From Actinomycetes bacterium (GTDB taxonomy: Bacteria; Actinomycetota; Acidimicrobiia; Acidimicrobiales; Microtrichaceae), in the NCBI GenBank assembly GCA_023389745.1, contig JAEWED010000120.1:1-31116 (forward strand): DNA of 31,116 nucleotides. Direction: 5' to 3'. Both the position numbers and the translations under genes were made by a program. Each line of letters begins with the position of its first letter. The first letter of the stretch is position 1. The notes under the pieces were generated by a model, which did no database searches, was not told where the DNA came from, and saw only the letters and a list, made by a program, of their open reading frames with translations. This document shows positions 7,335 to 15,598 of this stretch, piece by piece.

Positions 7335-7846
7335 TCGGGCTCACCGGTCTGTTCGCCTCGGTCGGCGTCGACTCTCTGTTCGCCTCGGTCGGCGTCGACG
7401 ACCGCCTCGACGAGATCGGCGAGATGACGCCACGCACCCACCTGCTCGTGATGATCGGCGCGGTCGTCTGCATCGGCTTCATCCTGCGGCTGGTGCGCCG
7501 TCACGGGCTGCGCAGCAAGTACGCCCTGCTCTGGTTGACCCTGGCCGTCGTCGTGGCGGTCCTGGGCGTCTTCCCCGGCGTGCTCGTGGCGGTCTCGCGG
7601 CTGGTGGGCATCCAGTACCCGCCGGCGACCTTCCTGGCCGTCGGCGTCGGCGCGCTGATCCTCATCGTCATCCAGTTCTCGTGGGAGATCTCCCGGCTCG
7701 AGGAGCGCACCCGCGTGCTCGCGGAGTCCGCCGCGCTGCTCGCCGCCGAGGTCGAGCGCCTGCGTGCCTCGGTCGAGGACGAGCCGCAGGCGCCCGGTGA
7801 CGCACCGGGCGCCGTGCCGCCCGACGACGAGCCGTCGAGCACCTGA
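7331..7846 (+). CDS. DUF2304 membrane protein, partner of the upstream GT2
   Basis: 171 residues from GTG 7331, whose start overlaps the GT2 stop in a GTGA. The core is a DUF2304 protein: a membrane segment (HLLVMIGAVVCIGFILRLV), the RHGLRSKYALLWL motif, two further membrane segments, and a charged C-terminal part that looks like a coiled coil (EISRLEERTRVLAESAAL). DUF2304 genes habitually follow DPM1-like GT2 genes, and the product is thought to anchor or assist the transferase; the exact role is not settled. The first 31 residues contain a 9-residue duplication, LFASVGVD twice, so an alternative start is ATG 7424 (MTPRTHLLVM). The gene converges on the acyltransferase, 42 bp away. Confidence 0.87.
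   Translation: MIGLTGLFASVGVDSLFASVGVDDRLDEIGEMTPRTHLLVMIGAVVCIGFILRLVRRHGLRSKYALLWLTLAVVVAVLGVFPGVLVAVSRLVGIQYPPATFLAVGVGALILIVIQFSWEISRLEERTRVLAESAALLAAEVERLRASVEDEPQAPGDAPGAVPPDDEPSST
7349..7399 (+). repeat. 27-bp direct duplication in the N-terminus of the DUF2304 gene
   Basis: Bases 7349-7375 and 7376-7399 are identical over 24 bases and in the same frame, encoding LFASVGVDS then LFASVGVD. It precedes the first membrane segment. Confidence 0.93.
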
Positions 7847-7888
7847 ACGGCCGCTGAGGCGCGTGCCCGCTCCGAGCCTGGGGTCGGA

Positions 7889-10687
7889 TCAGACGCCGCT
7901 GGCGATGGACCGGAGCTGCGGACCGAGCCAGTCACCGATCGAGGGGATCACCTCGGCGTTGAAGTGCACGCCGTCGGCCCGTGTGGCGGCGTTGTGCTCC
8001 CCTCCGGGTTGTGCGACGACCCATGACCGGAAGTCGACCAGACGGGCGACACCCGGCCGCAGCGACACCGCCTCGGCGAGCATCTCGTTGAGGCGGTCGA
8101 TGCGCTCGGGCTCACCCTCGGGCAGGTCCTGGAAGCCCTGGTCGAGCCCGGGACGGATCCCCGGCTGGGTCAGCACCACCACGGTCGCCCCGTCGACGGA
8201 CAGCTGGTCGATCGCCGCGAGGAACTCCCCGAGCACGTAGCGGTCGACGCCGGGGTCCCCGACGCTGCGGAACCGGTCGTCGCCGGGGAGACGACGATCG
8301 ACGACCTCCCAGATGCCCGAGCTCAGCACGACCAGATCGGGCCGGTAGCCGGTGAGCAGCTCCGGGAAGAAGGTGCTCCAGTCGCAGTCCTCCGCGAACA
8401 CCACGGTGTCGCGCTTGAACCGGTAGCTGCCGCCACGGGCGATCGGGCAACCGAGCTTCGAGCCGTTGGTGGCCTCGGTGTCGCCATCCGCCCAGGCCGA
8501 CAGCCCCGAGGCGACGTTCCAGGCGACCGAATCGCCGACGACGAGCACGTCGAGTCGCTCGCCGGGTGCGACGACCCGGCGGGGCCCGGCCGCGGGAGCC
8601 GGGGGCAGCGGTGCGTCCGCGGCGATGACCGGGGTCGGCGAGGCGGCCGCGACCACGGGCGCCCGGTCGCGTAGCAGCGGGAGCAGCCACTCGGCGATCA
8701 GCTCCCCAGCCTCCGGGGTGAAACCCACCCCGTCGAGACGCATCTCGGGGTCGAGGGCCCCTCCCGGCCAGGCACGGGCCTGGGCCGCGAGGTCGAAGAC
8801 CGGCACACCCCGATCCGCTGCGACGGCCGTGACGACGGCGTTGACCTGATCGGCGCGAGCGGGATCGTTCTCGGGGAACGGGCGGGCCGGGACCCCCGCG
8901 GCGATCTCGATGGCCTCGGCCCGCATGAGCGTGGCGCCCTCCTCGCTCGCACTCGGCGGCACCTCGAGGGGCACGGCGCTCAGCGGCGTCGTGTTCGCGA
9001 CGTCGGGCAGGGTCACCAGGCCCACGCCGACGCCGGTCGAGGTGACGTCGTCGACGAGCGAGCCGAGCTCGACGTTGAGGAAGTCCGCAATCGCCGGATC
9101 CTCGGCACCCGCCCACGGCGTCTGCAGCGACAGGCGCCGGTCGGCAGCGTCGCGTGGCGAGGTCACCAGGAGCACCACGTCCGGGGCGGTGGCGGCGATC
9201 CCCTCGAGCCAGAGGTTCCGGGTCGCGCGGCAGCGGTCGACGTCGCGTTCGACCGTCCCGTCGGGCAACGCGACCCAGCCGCCGAGCACGAGCCCGCACG
9301 ACGGCGCGCCGACCGCACTGACGTCGAACCCCTCGACGTCGCGCAGGGAGTCGGCGAGCGAGGTGGCCATGTCGTCGCCGACGAACAGCACCCGCACCGG
9401 CGGCGGCGGGATCGTCGTGGACCGGGGGGACTGCGCCGCGAAGGAGTCGGCGGGCGGCGGTCCGACCGACGACGTCAGCGCGAAGGTGCCGGCGAGCAGC
9501 GCGATCACCGAGACGCCTGCCAGCACGGGCGTGCGGCGCCCCTGCAGCAGGGAGCCGTGGCGGATCGGGTGCTCGACGAGACGGAACATCAGCACCGCGC
9601 CGGCGATCGTGATCGCCATGCGCAGCCCGAACAGCGGCCAGGGCCCCAGGTCGACCCGACCGGGCGAGACCCACAGGAAGACCGGCCAGTGCAGCAGGTA
9701 GACGCCGTAGCTGATCCGTCCGAGTGCGACGAGCGGCGCGACCGAGAGCACGTTCGCCACGAGGCCGTGCTGGACCGCGGCGAAGATCAGCGCCGAGGTG
9801 CACAGCGCGCTGAGCAGGAAGCCCCACGGGTACAGCCACGACGAGTCGAGGCGTGTGACGTGCCACATCACGGCCAGCACCACCGTCGCGACGCCGCCGG
9901 CGACCAGGGCGAGGTGCCGCGCCCACCCCGCGGGCAGTCGCAGCCGACGCAGCGTCGCACAGGCCAGCAGGGACCCGATCAGCATCTCGGCCATGCGGGT
10001 GTCGGTCCCGTAGTAGGCGCGGTCGATGCTGGTCCGGGCGAAGAACCAGTTCGAGACCGCTGAATACACCGTCAGCACGACGAACAGGGCGACCAGCCGC
10101 TGCAGACGCCGTCGTGGCGGCACACGGGCGCCCAGGGTCAGCACCGCCAGCGCCAGCAGCGGCAGGAACACGTAGAACTGCTGCTCGACGGCGAGGCTCC
10201 AGAAGTGCGCGAACGGCGACGGCGCCGCGAAGTCCGCGGCGTAGGACCGGTCGACGGCGATGAAGTGCCAGTTGAGGATCTCGAGCAGCGAGTACGGCAG
10301 GTCGCCGCGCACCGCACGCAGCTGGTCGTCGTTCCACACGCCCACGACGCCGAGCACGAGGATGACCGCCATCGTCACCCACTCCGCGGGCAGGAGCCGG
10401 CGGAAGCGTCGGGTCCAGAAGCTGCGCAGGCCGAGCGTCGAGCTGCTCGACCACTCGCGCAGGATCAGCGCGGTGATGAGGAAGCCCGACAGCGTGAAGA
10501 ACGCCGAGACGCCGAGGAAGCCGCCAGGGATCCACGCGAAGTGCGAGTGGTACAGCACCACGGCGATCACGGCGAGGGCCCTGAGGCCGTCGAGGGGGAC
10601 GACGTAGCCGAGGTCCTCGGCGGCGATCCGCCGACGTCGCAGGACGCTGTGATCGGACGTCCCCATCGGGGACGTCTCGGTGCTCAC
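7889..10687 (-). CDS. OafA-type acyltransferase-3 with two SGNH domains, the first degenerate
   Basis: 932 residues, against about 600-700 for the usual AT3-SGNH protein. Residues 30-390 are the polytopic acyltransferase-3 domain: VVPLDGLRALAVIAVVLYHS with the conserved His near 47, a FFTLSGFLI motif, an R-R-F-R-R-L-L-P motif and HFWSLAVEQQFY. It moves acyl groups across the membrane to a surface glycan. Two extracytoplasmic SGNH-like domains follow. The first (about 430-670) has VGDDMA (437-439) in place of GDS and DGVGF (652-656) in place of DxxH, so it lacks both Ser and His. The second (about 712-930) has an intact GDS (718-720) and DGVHF (Asp905, His908). A Pro/Ala linker (PLPPAPAAGP) separates them. 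It starts at GTG 10687, 4 bp after the stop of the DPM1-like gene, so the two form one operon. Confidence 0.93.
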   Translation of the reverse strand: MSTETSPMGTSDHSVLRRRRIAAEDLGYVVPLDGLRALAVIAVVLYHSHFAWIPGGFLGVSAFFTLSGFLITALILREWSSSSTLGLRSFWTRRFRRLLPAEWVTMAVILVLGVVGVWNDDQLRAVRGDLPYSLLEILNWHFIAVDRSYAADFAAPSPFAHFWSLAVEQQFYVFLPLLALAVLTLGARVPPRRRLQRLVALFVVLTVYSAVSNWFFARTSIDRAYYGTDTRMAEMLIGSLLACATLRRLRLPAGWARHLALVAGGVATVVLAVMWHVTRLDSSWLYPWGFLLSALCTSALIFAAVQHGLVANVLSVAPLVALGRISYGVYLLHWPVFLWVSPGRVDLGPWPLFGLRMAITIAGAVLMFRLVEHPIRHGSLLQGRRTPVLAGVSVIALLAGTFALTSSVGPPPADSFAAQSPRSTTIPPPPVRVLFVGDDMATSLADSLRDVEGFDVSAVGAPSCGLVLGGWVALPDGTVERDVDRCRATRNLWLEGIAATAPDVVLLVTSPRDAADRRLSLQTPWAGAEDPAIADFLNVELGSLVDDVTSTGVGVGLVTLPDVANTTPLSAVPLEVPPSASEEGATLMRAEAIEIAAGVPARPFPENDPARADQVNAVVTAVAADRGVPVFDLAAQARAWPGGALDPEMRLDGVGFTPEAGELIAEWLLPLLRDRAPVVAAASPTPVIAADAPLPPAPAAGPRRVVAPGERLDVLVVGDSVAWNVASGLSAWADGDTEATNGSKLGCPIARGGSYRFKRDTVVFAEDCDWSTFFPELLTGYRPDLVVLSSGIWEVVDRRLPGDDRFRSVGDPGVDRYVLGEFLAAIDQLSVDGATVVVLTQPGIRPGLDQGFQDLPEGEPERIDRLNEMLAEAVSLRPGVARLVDFRSWVVAQPGGEHNAATRADGVHFNAEVIPSIGDWLGPQLRSIASGV

Positions 10688-10691
10688 CGGC

Positions 10692-11489
10692 TCACTCCGC
10701 CGAGGGAGGCGCCACCGGCCGGAGCCGCTGCTCGAGGTAGCGGCCCGGCGGAGTGGTCCGGACCCGTGCCGACAGCGCCGGCAGCCGCAGCGAGATGCCC
10801 CACCAGGTGACCCGCAGCTCGGTCTCGACCATGGTCCGCACCACCGCCATCTTCGAAGCGCCCGCGACCCTGTCGACGAAGGTGATCGGGAGCTCGGCGA
10901 TCACCGCGTCGGTCGTGGACACCCGGAACGCCGTCTCGATCTGGAAGAGGTAGCCGTTGGCGCGGGTGCCGTCGATGTCGATCCGCTCGAGCACGTCGGC
11001 TCTGTACGCGCGGAACGCGGTGGTGGCGTCGTTCATGCGGAGCCGCAGCATCCGGTGTGCGTACCCGTTGCCCCACCGGGACAGAAGTCGCCGCGAGAAG
11101 GTCCAGTTGGGGACCGACCCGCCCGGGACGTAGCGGGAGCCGACCGCCACGTCGGAGCCGTCGGCCACCGCGGCGAGCAGCGCCGGAAGGACCGACGGGT
11201 CGTGGGAGAAGTCGGCGTCCATCTGGGCGATCACGTCGTGGCCCGCGTCGAGCGCGTGGCGGAACCCGTGGCGGTAGGCCGCGCCGAGGCCCTCCTTGGC
11301 GCGACGGTGCAGCACCTGGATCCCGCCGAGGCGCGCGGCCGCTTCGTCGGCCAGACGCCCGGTGCCGTCGGGGCTGTTGTCGTCGAGCACGTAGATAGTG
11401 AGCTCGGGGCACTGCGCTCGGATCGCCGTGAGGACCGGAACGATGTTCGCGGCTTCCTGGTAGGTGGGCATGACGAGCGCGGCTGGCAC
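10692..11489 (-). CDS. GT2 glycosyltransferase, polyprenol-phosphate mannose synthase-like
   Basis: 265 residues from GTG 11489. It probably makes a polyprenyl-phosphate sugar (mannose or similar) for the GT-C proteins around it. Motifs run ALVMPTYQEA, YVLDDNSPDGTG, RRAKEGLGAAYRHG, the metal-binding AQMDADFSHDP, VGSRYVPGG, and TAFRAYRAD, the standard order in DPM1/Ppm1 catalytic domains. There is no membrane domain. The frame is open to GTG 11522, but a TACAGT -10 box ends six bases before GTG 11489, which suggests a leaderless message starting there. The acyltransferase gene follows with a 4-bp gap. It is read out of the same strand as the operon upstream, which ends at 11540. Confidence 0.92.
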   Translation of the reverse strand: MPAALVMPTYQEAANIVPVLTAIRAQCPELTIYVLDDNSPDGTGRLADEAAARLGGIQVLHRRAKEGLGAAYRHGFRHALDAGHDVIAQMDADFSHDPSVLPALLAAVADGSDVAVGSRYVPGGSVPNWTFSRRLLSRWGNGYAHRMLRLRMNDATTAFRAYRADVLERIDIDGTRANGYLFQIETAFRVSTTDAVIAELPITFVDRVAGASKMAVVRTMVETELRVTWWGISLRLPALSARVRTTPPGRYLEQRLRPVAPPSAE

Positions 11490-11495
11490 GGGACG

Positions 11496-11501
11496 ACTGT
11501 A
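11496..11501 (-). promoter_or_regulatory. -10 box TACAGT for a leaderless DPM1-like gene
   Basis: Read on the minus strand, TACAGT (11501-11496) is followed by six bases and then GTG 11489. That is the arrangement of leaderless actinobacterial promoters, with transcription starting at the start codon. No ribosome binding site is visible. It lies in the 50-bp gap after the upstream operon. Confidence 0.5.
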
Positions 11502-11539
11502 ATCGCCGGGGTGGCCCGCCACGGATCAGCCGGTCGGGG

Positions 11540-13312
11540 TCATCGACAACGCTGGAGCAGCTGGAAGCTGCCGGCGTCCTCGACCATGCAGTAGTGCTCC
11601 CGCACGATCTCGTTCGGCCGCTGCGAACCCGACTCGGTGCTCTCGTTCGGCTCCGACCACAGGTCCGACGAACCCGACAGGATGAGCCAGTCGTTCGCCA
11701 GCAGCTCCTCGGCCAGGCCGGAGTCCTCGGTGTTGGCGAGTCCCGGGTCCATCTCGATGTACCGGGTGCCGGGCACCAGGTCGGGGAACAGGAAGTAGAA
11801 GAACGAGTCGTTGTAGTTGGTGCGCGACAGGTCGGTCGGCCCCGCGATCAGCGACTCGCCGTCCTCGGCCCGTTCGCGCAGCGCGTCGGTGACGCGCTGC
11901 GCGTCCGCCGCACCCTCGGCGCTGCCGAAGTAGAACGTCCGATCGCCGTTGGTGATGGGCGCCCCGAAGCGGTTCCGGCCGAAGGTCTGGCCGACCAGGT
12001 CGACGTAGGTGCGTGCCGGATAGAACGGGATCACCAGGACCAGGATCGCGGCGACCACACCGCACGACGCGGTGACGCGCCAGGTGGGCGTCCAGCGGGG
12101 GCCGAGCTCCTCGAGCAGCGACGCGACGGCGGGGATCATGACCGCGAAGCTGATGCCGGTCACCCACGCCAGGTGCGTGGTGTCGGGTCGCTGCAACGCC
12201 TGGGGCAGCAGCGCAGCGGTGAAGAGCGCAGCGGGCCACAGGACCTTGGCCCGGTCGCTGCCAGGGGCACGACGACGCAGGCGCCACGCGGCGACCACGT
12301 CGACGGCGATCGAGATGGGCACGAGCCAGAACCACAGCGAGATCTGCTTCGACAGCCCCAGCATCGGCAGCGGCCAGCCGTCGGTGCGCAACGCGCCCGC
12401 CCGCTGCAGGAAGCCGTCGATCTCGTTCCACGACGGCGGCACCGGCAGCGCCCGGCCGCCACGCAGCGAGAAGACGGGCTCCAGGAACATGCCCTCGAAC
12501 GACGCTCCGATGCCGGAGATCAGCAGGTGCGGCACGTAGAGCAGCAGGGACGCGCCCGCGCCGATCAGCAACGGCATCCGCCGAGACTTCGGCAGGTCCC
12601 ACAGGACCGCCGCCATGCCCGCACCGACCGCGAGGATCATGTCGGGGCGGTACAGCAGGGCCGCACCGGCGAGCACGCCGGCGACGGCGAGGCGGACGGT
12701 GGTCCCCCGCTCGCCAGGCCCGCTCGCGTCAGTTCCGCTCGCGTCAGTTCCGCTCGCGTCAGGGCGTCGACCTGCCGATGTCGCGACCGCCAGTGCGCAC
12801 AGCCCGAGGGCGAGCGCCCCGTTCCAGGCGAGCGCGGTCAGCCCGGCGGGGCCGATGAGCAGCAGGATCGACACGACCGCCGAGGCCGTGGCGACCCGAC
12901 GTCCGAACGGGCGCAGCAGCGCGTAGAGCCCGAACGCGACACCCGCGTGCTGCAGCAGTCCGACGAGGCGCTCGGCGGTGAGGCTGACGCCGACGACGGC
13001 GAAGACCGCGGCCAGCACGTAGAGAGATCCCGGTCCGTACAGGTGCAGGAAGTCGCGGTGCGGGAAGCGGCCCTGGAGGATCTGCTCGGGGAAGGCGAGC
13101 ATGAAGCCCTCCTCCATCGGCGGTCCCTGGTAGCGCAGCAGCCCGCCGACCGGCAGCAGCAGGACGATCGAGATGATCCCGAGCGCCGCGGCGTCCTTCC
13201 AGCGCTCGGTGCGTCGCCCGTCGGTGCCGGTCGTGCTGTCCGGTTCGTCGGCTGCCGGTTCGTCGGCTGCCGGCGCGTCCGCTCGGGCCGTCGTCGGCGA
13301 CTGGTCGGTCAC
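11540..13312 (-). CDS. Polytopic membrane protein, GT-C glycosyltransferase-like
   Basis: 590 residues. After a polar leader of about 35 residues with an AADEP repeat, some ten hydrophobic segments follow. The first extracytoplasmic loop has PPMEEGFMLAFPEQILQG and then PHRDFLHLYGPGSLY, reminiscent of GT-C enzymes that use polyprenyl-phosphate sugars, with acidic residues in loop 1. After the last membrane segment (about residue 430) there is a soluble domain ending in SFQLLQRC. A hydrophilic loop near residue 190 has DASGT repeated. I cannot assign a donor or acceptor. It starts at GTG 13312, overlapping the methyltransferase stop by 4 bp (GTGA), and is the last gene of a four-gene operon. 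Confidence 0.83.
   Translation of the reverse strand: MTDQSPTTARADAPAADEPAADEPDSTTGTDGRRTERWKDAAALGIISIVLLLPVGGLLRYQGPPMEEGFMLAFPEQILQGRFPHRDFLHLYGPGSLYVLAAVFAVVGVSLTAERLVGLLQHAGVAFGLYALLRPFGRRVATASAVVSILLLIGPAGLTALAWNGALALGLCALAVATSAGRRPDASGTDASGTDASGPGERGTTVRLAVAGVLAGAALLYRPDMILAVGAGMAAVLWDLPKSRRMPLLIGAGASLLLYVPHLLISGIGASFEGMFLEPVFSLRGGRALPVPPSWNEIDGFLQRAGALRTDGWPLPMLGLSKQISLWFWLVPISIAVDVVAAWRLRRRAPGSDRAKVLWPAALFTAALLPQALQRPDTTHLAWVTGISFAVMIPAVASLLEELGPRWTPTWRVTASCGVVAAILVLVIPFYPARTYVDLVGQTFGRNRFGAPITNGDRTFYFGSAEGAADAQRVTDALRERAEDGESLIAGPTDLSRTNYNDSFFYFLFPDLVPGTRYIEMDPGLANTEDSGLAEELLANDWLILSGSSDLWSEPNESTESGSQRPNEIVREHYCMVEDAGSFQLLQRCR
12721..12764. repeat. 15-bp in-frame tandem repeat in the GT-C-like gene (2.9 copies)
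   Basis: The unit CGCTCGCGTCAGTTC occupies 12721-12735 and 12736-12750, and a partial third copy reaches 12764. On the coding (minus) strand it encodes DASGT three times, in a polar loop between membrane segments. Confidence 0.93.
13242..13271. repeat. 15-bp in-frame duplication in the N-terminus of the GT-C-like gene
   Basis: GGTTCGTCGGCTGCC occurs at 13242-13256 and 13257-13271. On the coding strand it gives AADEPAADEP in the cytoplasmic leader before the first membrane segment. Confidence 0.92.
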
Positions 13313-14049
13313 GACGAGCGCAGCGAGGTGGCCGACACGATCAGGCCGTCGGCCGCGTAGGGACGACCGATGCGTGCCAGCAGCCGCTCGGCGCCGAGCA
13401 CGACGCTCGCACCCGCGCCGAGGACCTTCATGCGGCCCCGCAACGCGCCGAACTCCTTGAGGACCGGCACGTACGTGGCGACCTCGTCGGTGCGCCAGCC
13501 GTGGCGCTCGAGCAGGTTGGTCAGCGTGAAGCAGGAGTACAGCGTCACGTGGTCGGGGTGGTTGACCTCGTAGCCGGCGAGCGCGGCCGCGCCGGCGTTC
13601 AACAGCCCGCTCGCGTTCGGGGTCGTGACCAGCAGTCGGCCCCCGGGACGGACCAGCGAGTGCAGGCCCTCGAGGAACGAGCCGCTGTCGTCGAGGTGCT
13701 CGATGATCTCACCGGCCACGACGACGTCGGCGGGCTCGAGCCCGAGCGCCGCGACCTGCTCGGCGTCGGAGCAGTCGACCGCGTGCGCCGGGAAGCCCTG
13801 CTCGACGGCGCGCTGCACGCCGGCCTCGTCCAGGTCGAGCCCGATCAGCTCGGTGGCCGACCGGTCCAGGTGCGCGTGCAGCCAGCTGTCGAACTGGTCG
13901 TGGTAGTCCCAGCACCCGCTGTCGACGAAGCCGACGTGCACGACGCGTCGTCCGCGGACGCCGTCGACGAGGTACTCGGTGCGGTCCACCAGGCGAGCGG
14001 GTGGCAACCGGTGGACCATGTCCTGCTGGGTGATCGATTCGGTGGGCAC
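13309..14049 (-). CDS. Class I SAM-dependent methyltransferase
   Basis: 246 residues from GTG 14049. Motif I is VVHVGFVDSGCW, followed by the acidic strand-2 end ELIGLDLDEAG, the motif II area ADVVVAGEIIEHLDD and the post-II motif LVRPGGRLLVTTPNASG: a Rossmann methyltransferase of the type that modifies sugars or lipid-linked intermediates. No membrane segment or signal peptide. It lies 3 bp after the GT39-like gene and its stop overlaps the start of the next gene (GTGA), so it is made together with them and probably methylates the same glycan. The acceptor atom is unknown. Confidence 0.88.
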   Translation of the reverse strand: MPTESITQQDMVHRLPPARLVDRTEYLVDGVRGRRVVHVGFVDSGCWDYHDQFDSWLHAHLDRSATELIGLDLDEAGVQRAVEQGFPAHAVDCSDAEQVAALGLEPADVVVAGEIIEHLDDSGSFLEGLHSLVRPGGRLLVTTPNASGLLNAGAAALAGYEVNHPDHVTLYSCFTLTNLLERHGWRTDEVATYVPVLKEFGALRGRMKVLGAGASVVLGAERLLARIGRPYAADGLIVSATSLRSS

Positions 14050-14052
14050 AGC

Positions 14053-15591
14053 TCAGTCTCCTGTCGGGGCCGTCGCGAGCGGTGGACGGTCGCCGTTCTC
14101 GGTGTCGGTCTCGGTGCTGGGGTCGGTCTCGGTACGGGTGTTGTTCTCGGTGCGGGGAGCGGTCGCAGCGTCGGGCGTGTCGGTCCCGGCGTCGGCGGGT
14201 CGCTGCCCGAACATCCACGTCGCCAGCGCACCCAGGGCCACCGCCGCCCCGATCACGATGCTGACCTCGACCCCGGCGCGGTAGCGGGTGATCCCGAAGG
14301 TCCCCGCCGCGATCACGGTGACCAGCAGCGGCTGGGCGAGCAGCGGGTAGATCTGGCGTCCGCGGCGCTTCAGCACGACGAGCCCGCCGATGGCGAGCGC
14401 AGTGAGCACGTAGTACGACCACAGCGCCTCACGCACCAGGCCGAACCCGGTGCCGGGTGCACCGCCCGCACGGCCCTCGATGTAGCCGTCGAGCCCGATG
14501 CTCTGGTCGACCCGGAACAGGTGCCACAGGCGCCCGACGCGGGCAGCCATCACCTTGGGCAGCTCGTCGGCGTGCTCCGACATGTAGGTCGTGGCGAGCT
14601 CGCGGTACTCGCCGTCACGCAGGGAGCGGTCCTCGGTCGTGGGCTCCTCGATCTGCGGGGCGAGCAGGCACTTGGTGTCGTAGAAGCCGAGGAAGTCGCC
14701 CGCGTAGGTCAGGTCGCAGTTGCCCGCGGCCAGGGTCTGACCCGCACCGGTGCTGATCAGCACGGGCGTGTCGAAGCGGGTCATGTTGTAGACCAGCCAC
14801 GGCGCGAACGCGACGATCGGGATCACCGCGGCGACGACCAGCTGCACCAGGCGCTCCCGCACCGCGACGGTGCGGCGACATGCCACCAGCGGCAGGACCA
14901 GGATCACGAACAGCACCATCGCCTCGGGCCTGGTCATGGCGGCGACGGTCAGCGCGGCCGACACCAGCGCGGCGTCCCAGCGGTTCGGACGGTCCAGGAA
15001 GCGGTAGCAGCCCAACAGCGACACCGCGGTGGCGAGGATGAAGACCGTCTCGACCATGAGCATGCCGTCGTTGATCCAGATGTTCGGGTAGACGGCCGCG
15101 ATGCCCGCGGCGATCAGCCCGACCGTCGGCGTCGCGACACGGCGTCCGAGGAACGCGATCACGGCGATCGAGGCGGTCCCGACCAGGCACATCGTCAGCC
15201 GTTGGCCCTGCGGGGAGTCGATGCCGATCGCGTCGAGCGCCGCCAGGATCAGCACGAAGCCCGGTGGGTGGTCGGCGCCCGGGGCGACGATGCCGTCCTT
15301 GTAGAAGTCGAACGGGTGCAGGAAGCCGCGCCCCTCGGCGACGAGCTTGGCCTGGAAGTGGTACCAGTAGGCGTCGCCGGTGACGAGCTCGACCGAGGAC
15401 TGACGGATCAGCACGAACGCCACCCGGATCGCGAGGCCGACGGCCATGATCCCGCCGAGCCACCACAGGAAGGCCCGCGTCACCGGCGCGGGCGCCGTCG
15501 TCGCCGCCTCGACGCCGTCGGGCGCGGCACCCTGCGGCGCGTCCGCGTCCGTGTCGGCGGTGCGCGTCGAGGCGCGGGACACGTCGCTCAC
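14053..15591 (-). CDS. GT39/ArnT-like membrane glycosyltransferase
   Basis: 512 residues from GTG 15591. The frame stays open to 16035, but that part is a shadow inside the upstream gene. A polar Thr/Asp/Ala-rich leader of about 40 residues precedes the first membrane segment (AFLWWLGGIMAVGLAIRVAF). The first outside loop carries VTGDAYWYHFQAKLVAEGRG and, further on, GADHPPGFVLILAAL: the Asp and the H-P-P-G motif characteristic of polyprenyl-phosphate-sugar-dependent GT-C enzymes (PMT_2/ArnT). About ten membrane segments follow. The C-terminus is a Thr/Glu/Asp-rich tail with TETD repeats. It lies 7 bp after the GT2-methyltransferase gene and 3 bp before the methyltransferase gene. The transferred sugar is unknown. 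Confidence 0.88.
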   Translation of the reverse strand: MSDVSRASTRTADTDADAPQGAAPDGVEAATTAPAPVTRAFLWWLGGIMAVGLAIRVAFVLIRQSSVELVTGDAYWYHFQAKLVAEGRGFLHPFDFYKDGIVAPGADHPPGFVLILAALDAIGIDSPQGQRLTMCLVGTASIAVIAFLGRRVATPTVGLIAAGIAAVYPNIWINDGMLMVETVFILATAVSLLGCYRFLDRPNRWDAALVSAALTVAAMTRPEAMVLFVILVLPLVACRRTVAVRERLVQLVVAAVIPIVAFAPWLVYNMTRFDTPVLISTGAGQTLAAGNCDLTYAGDFLGFYDTKCLLAPQIEEPTTEDRSLRDGEYRELATTYMSEHADELPKVMAARVGRLWHLFRVDQSIGLDGYIEGRAGGAPGTGFGLVREALWSYYVLTALAIGGLVVLKRRGRQIYPLLAQPLLVTVIAAGTFGITRYRAGVEVSIVIGAAVALGALATWMFGQRPADAGTDTPDAATAPRTENNTRTETDPSTETDTENGDRPPLATAPTGD

Positions 15592-15598
15592 GGCAGGG

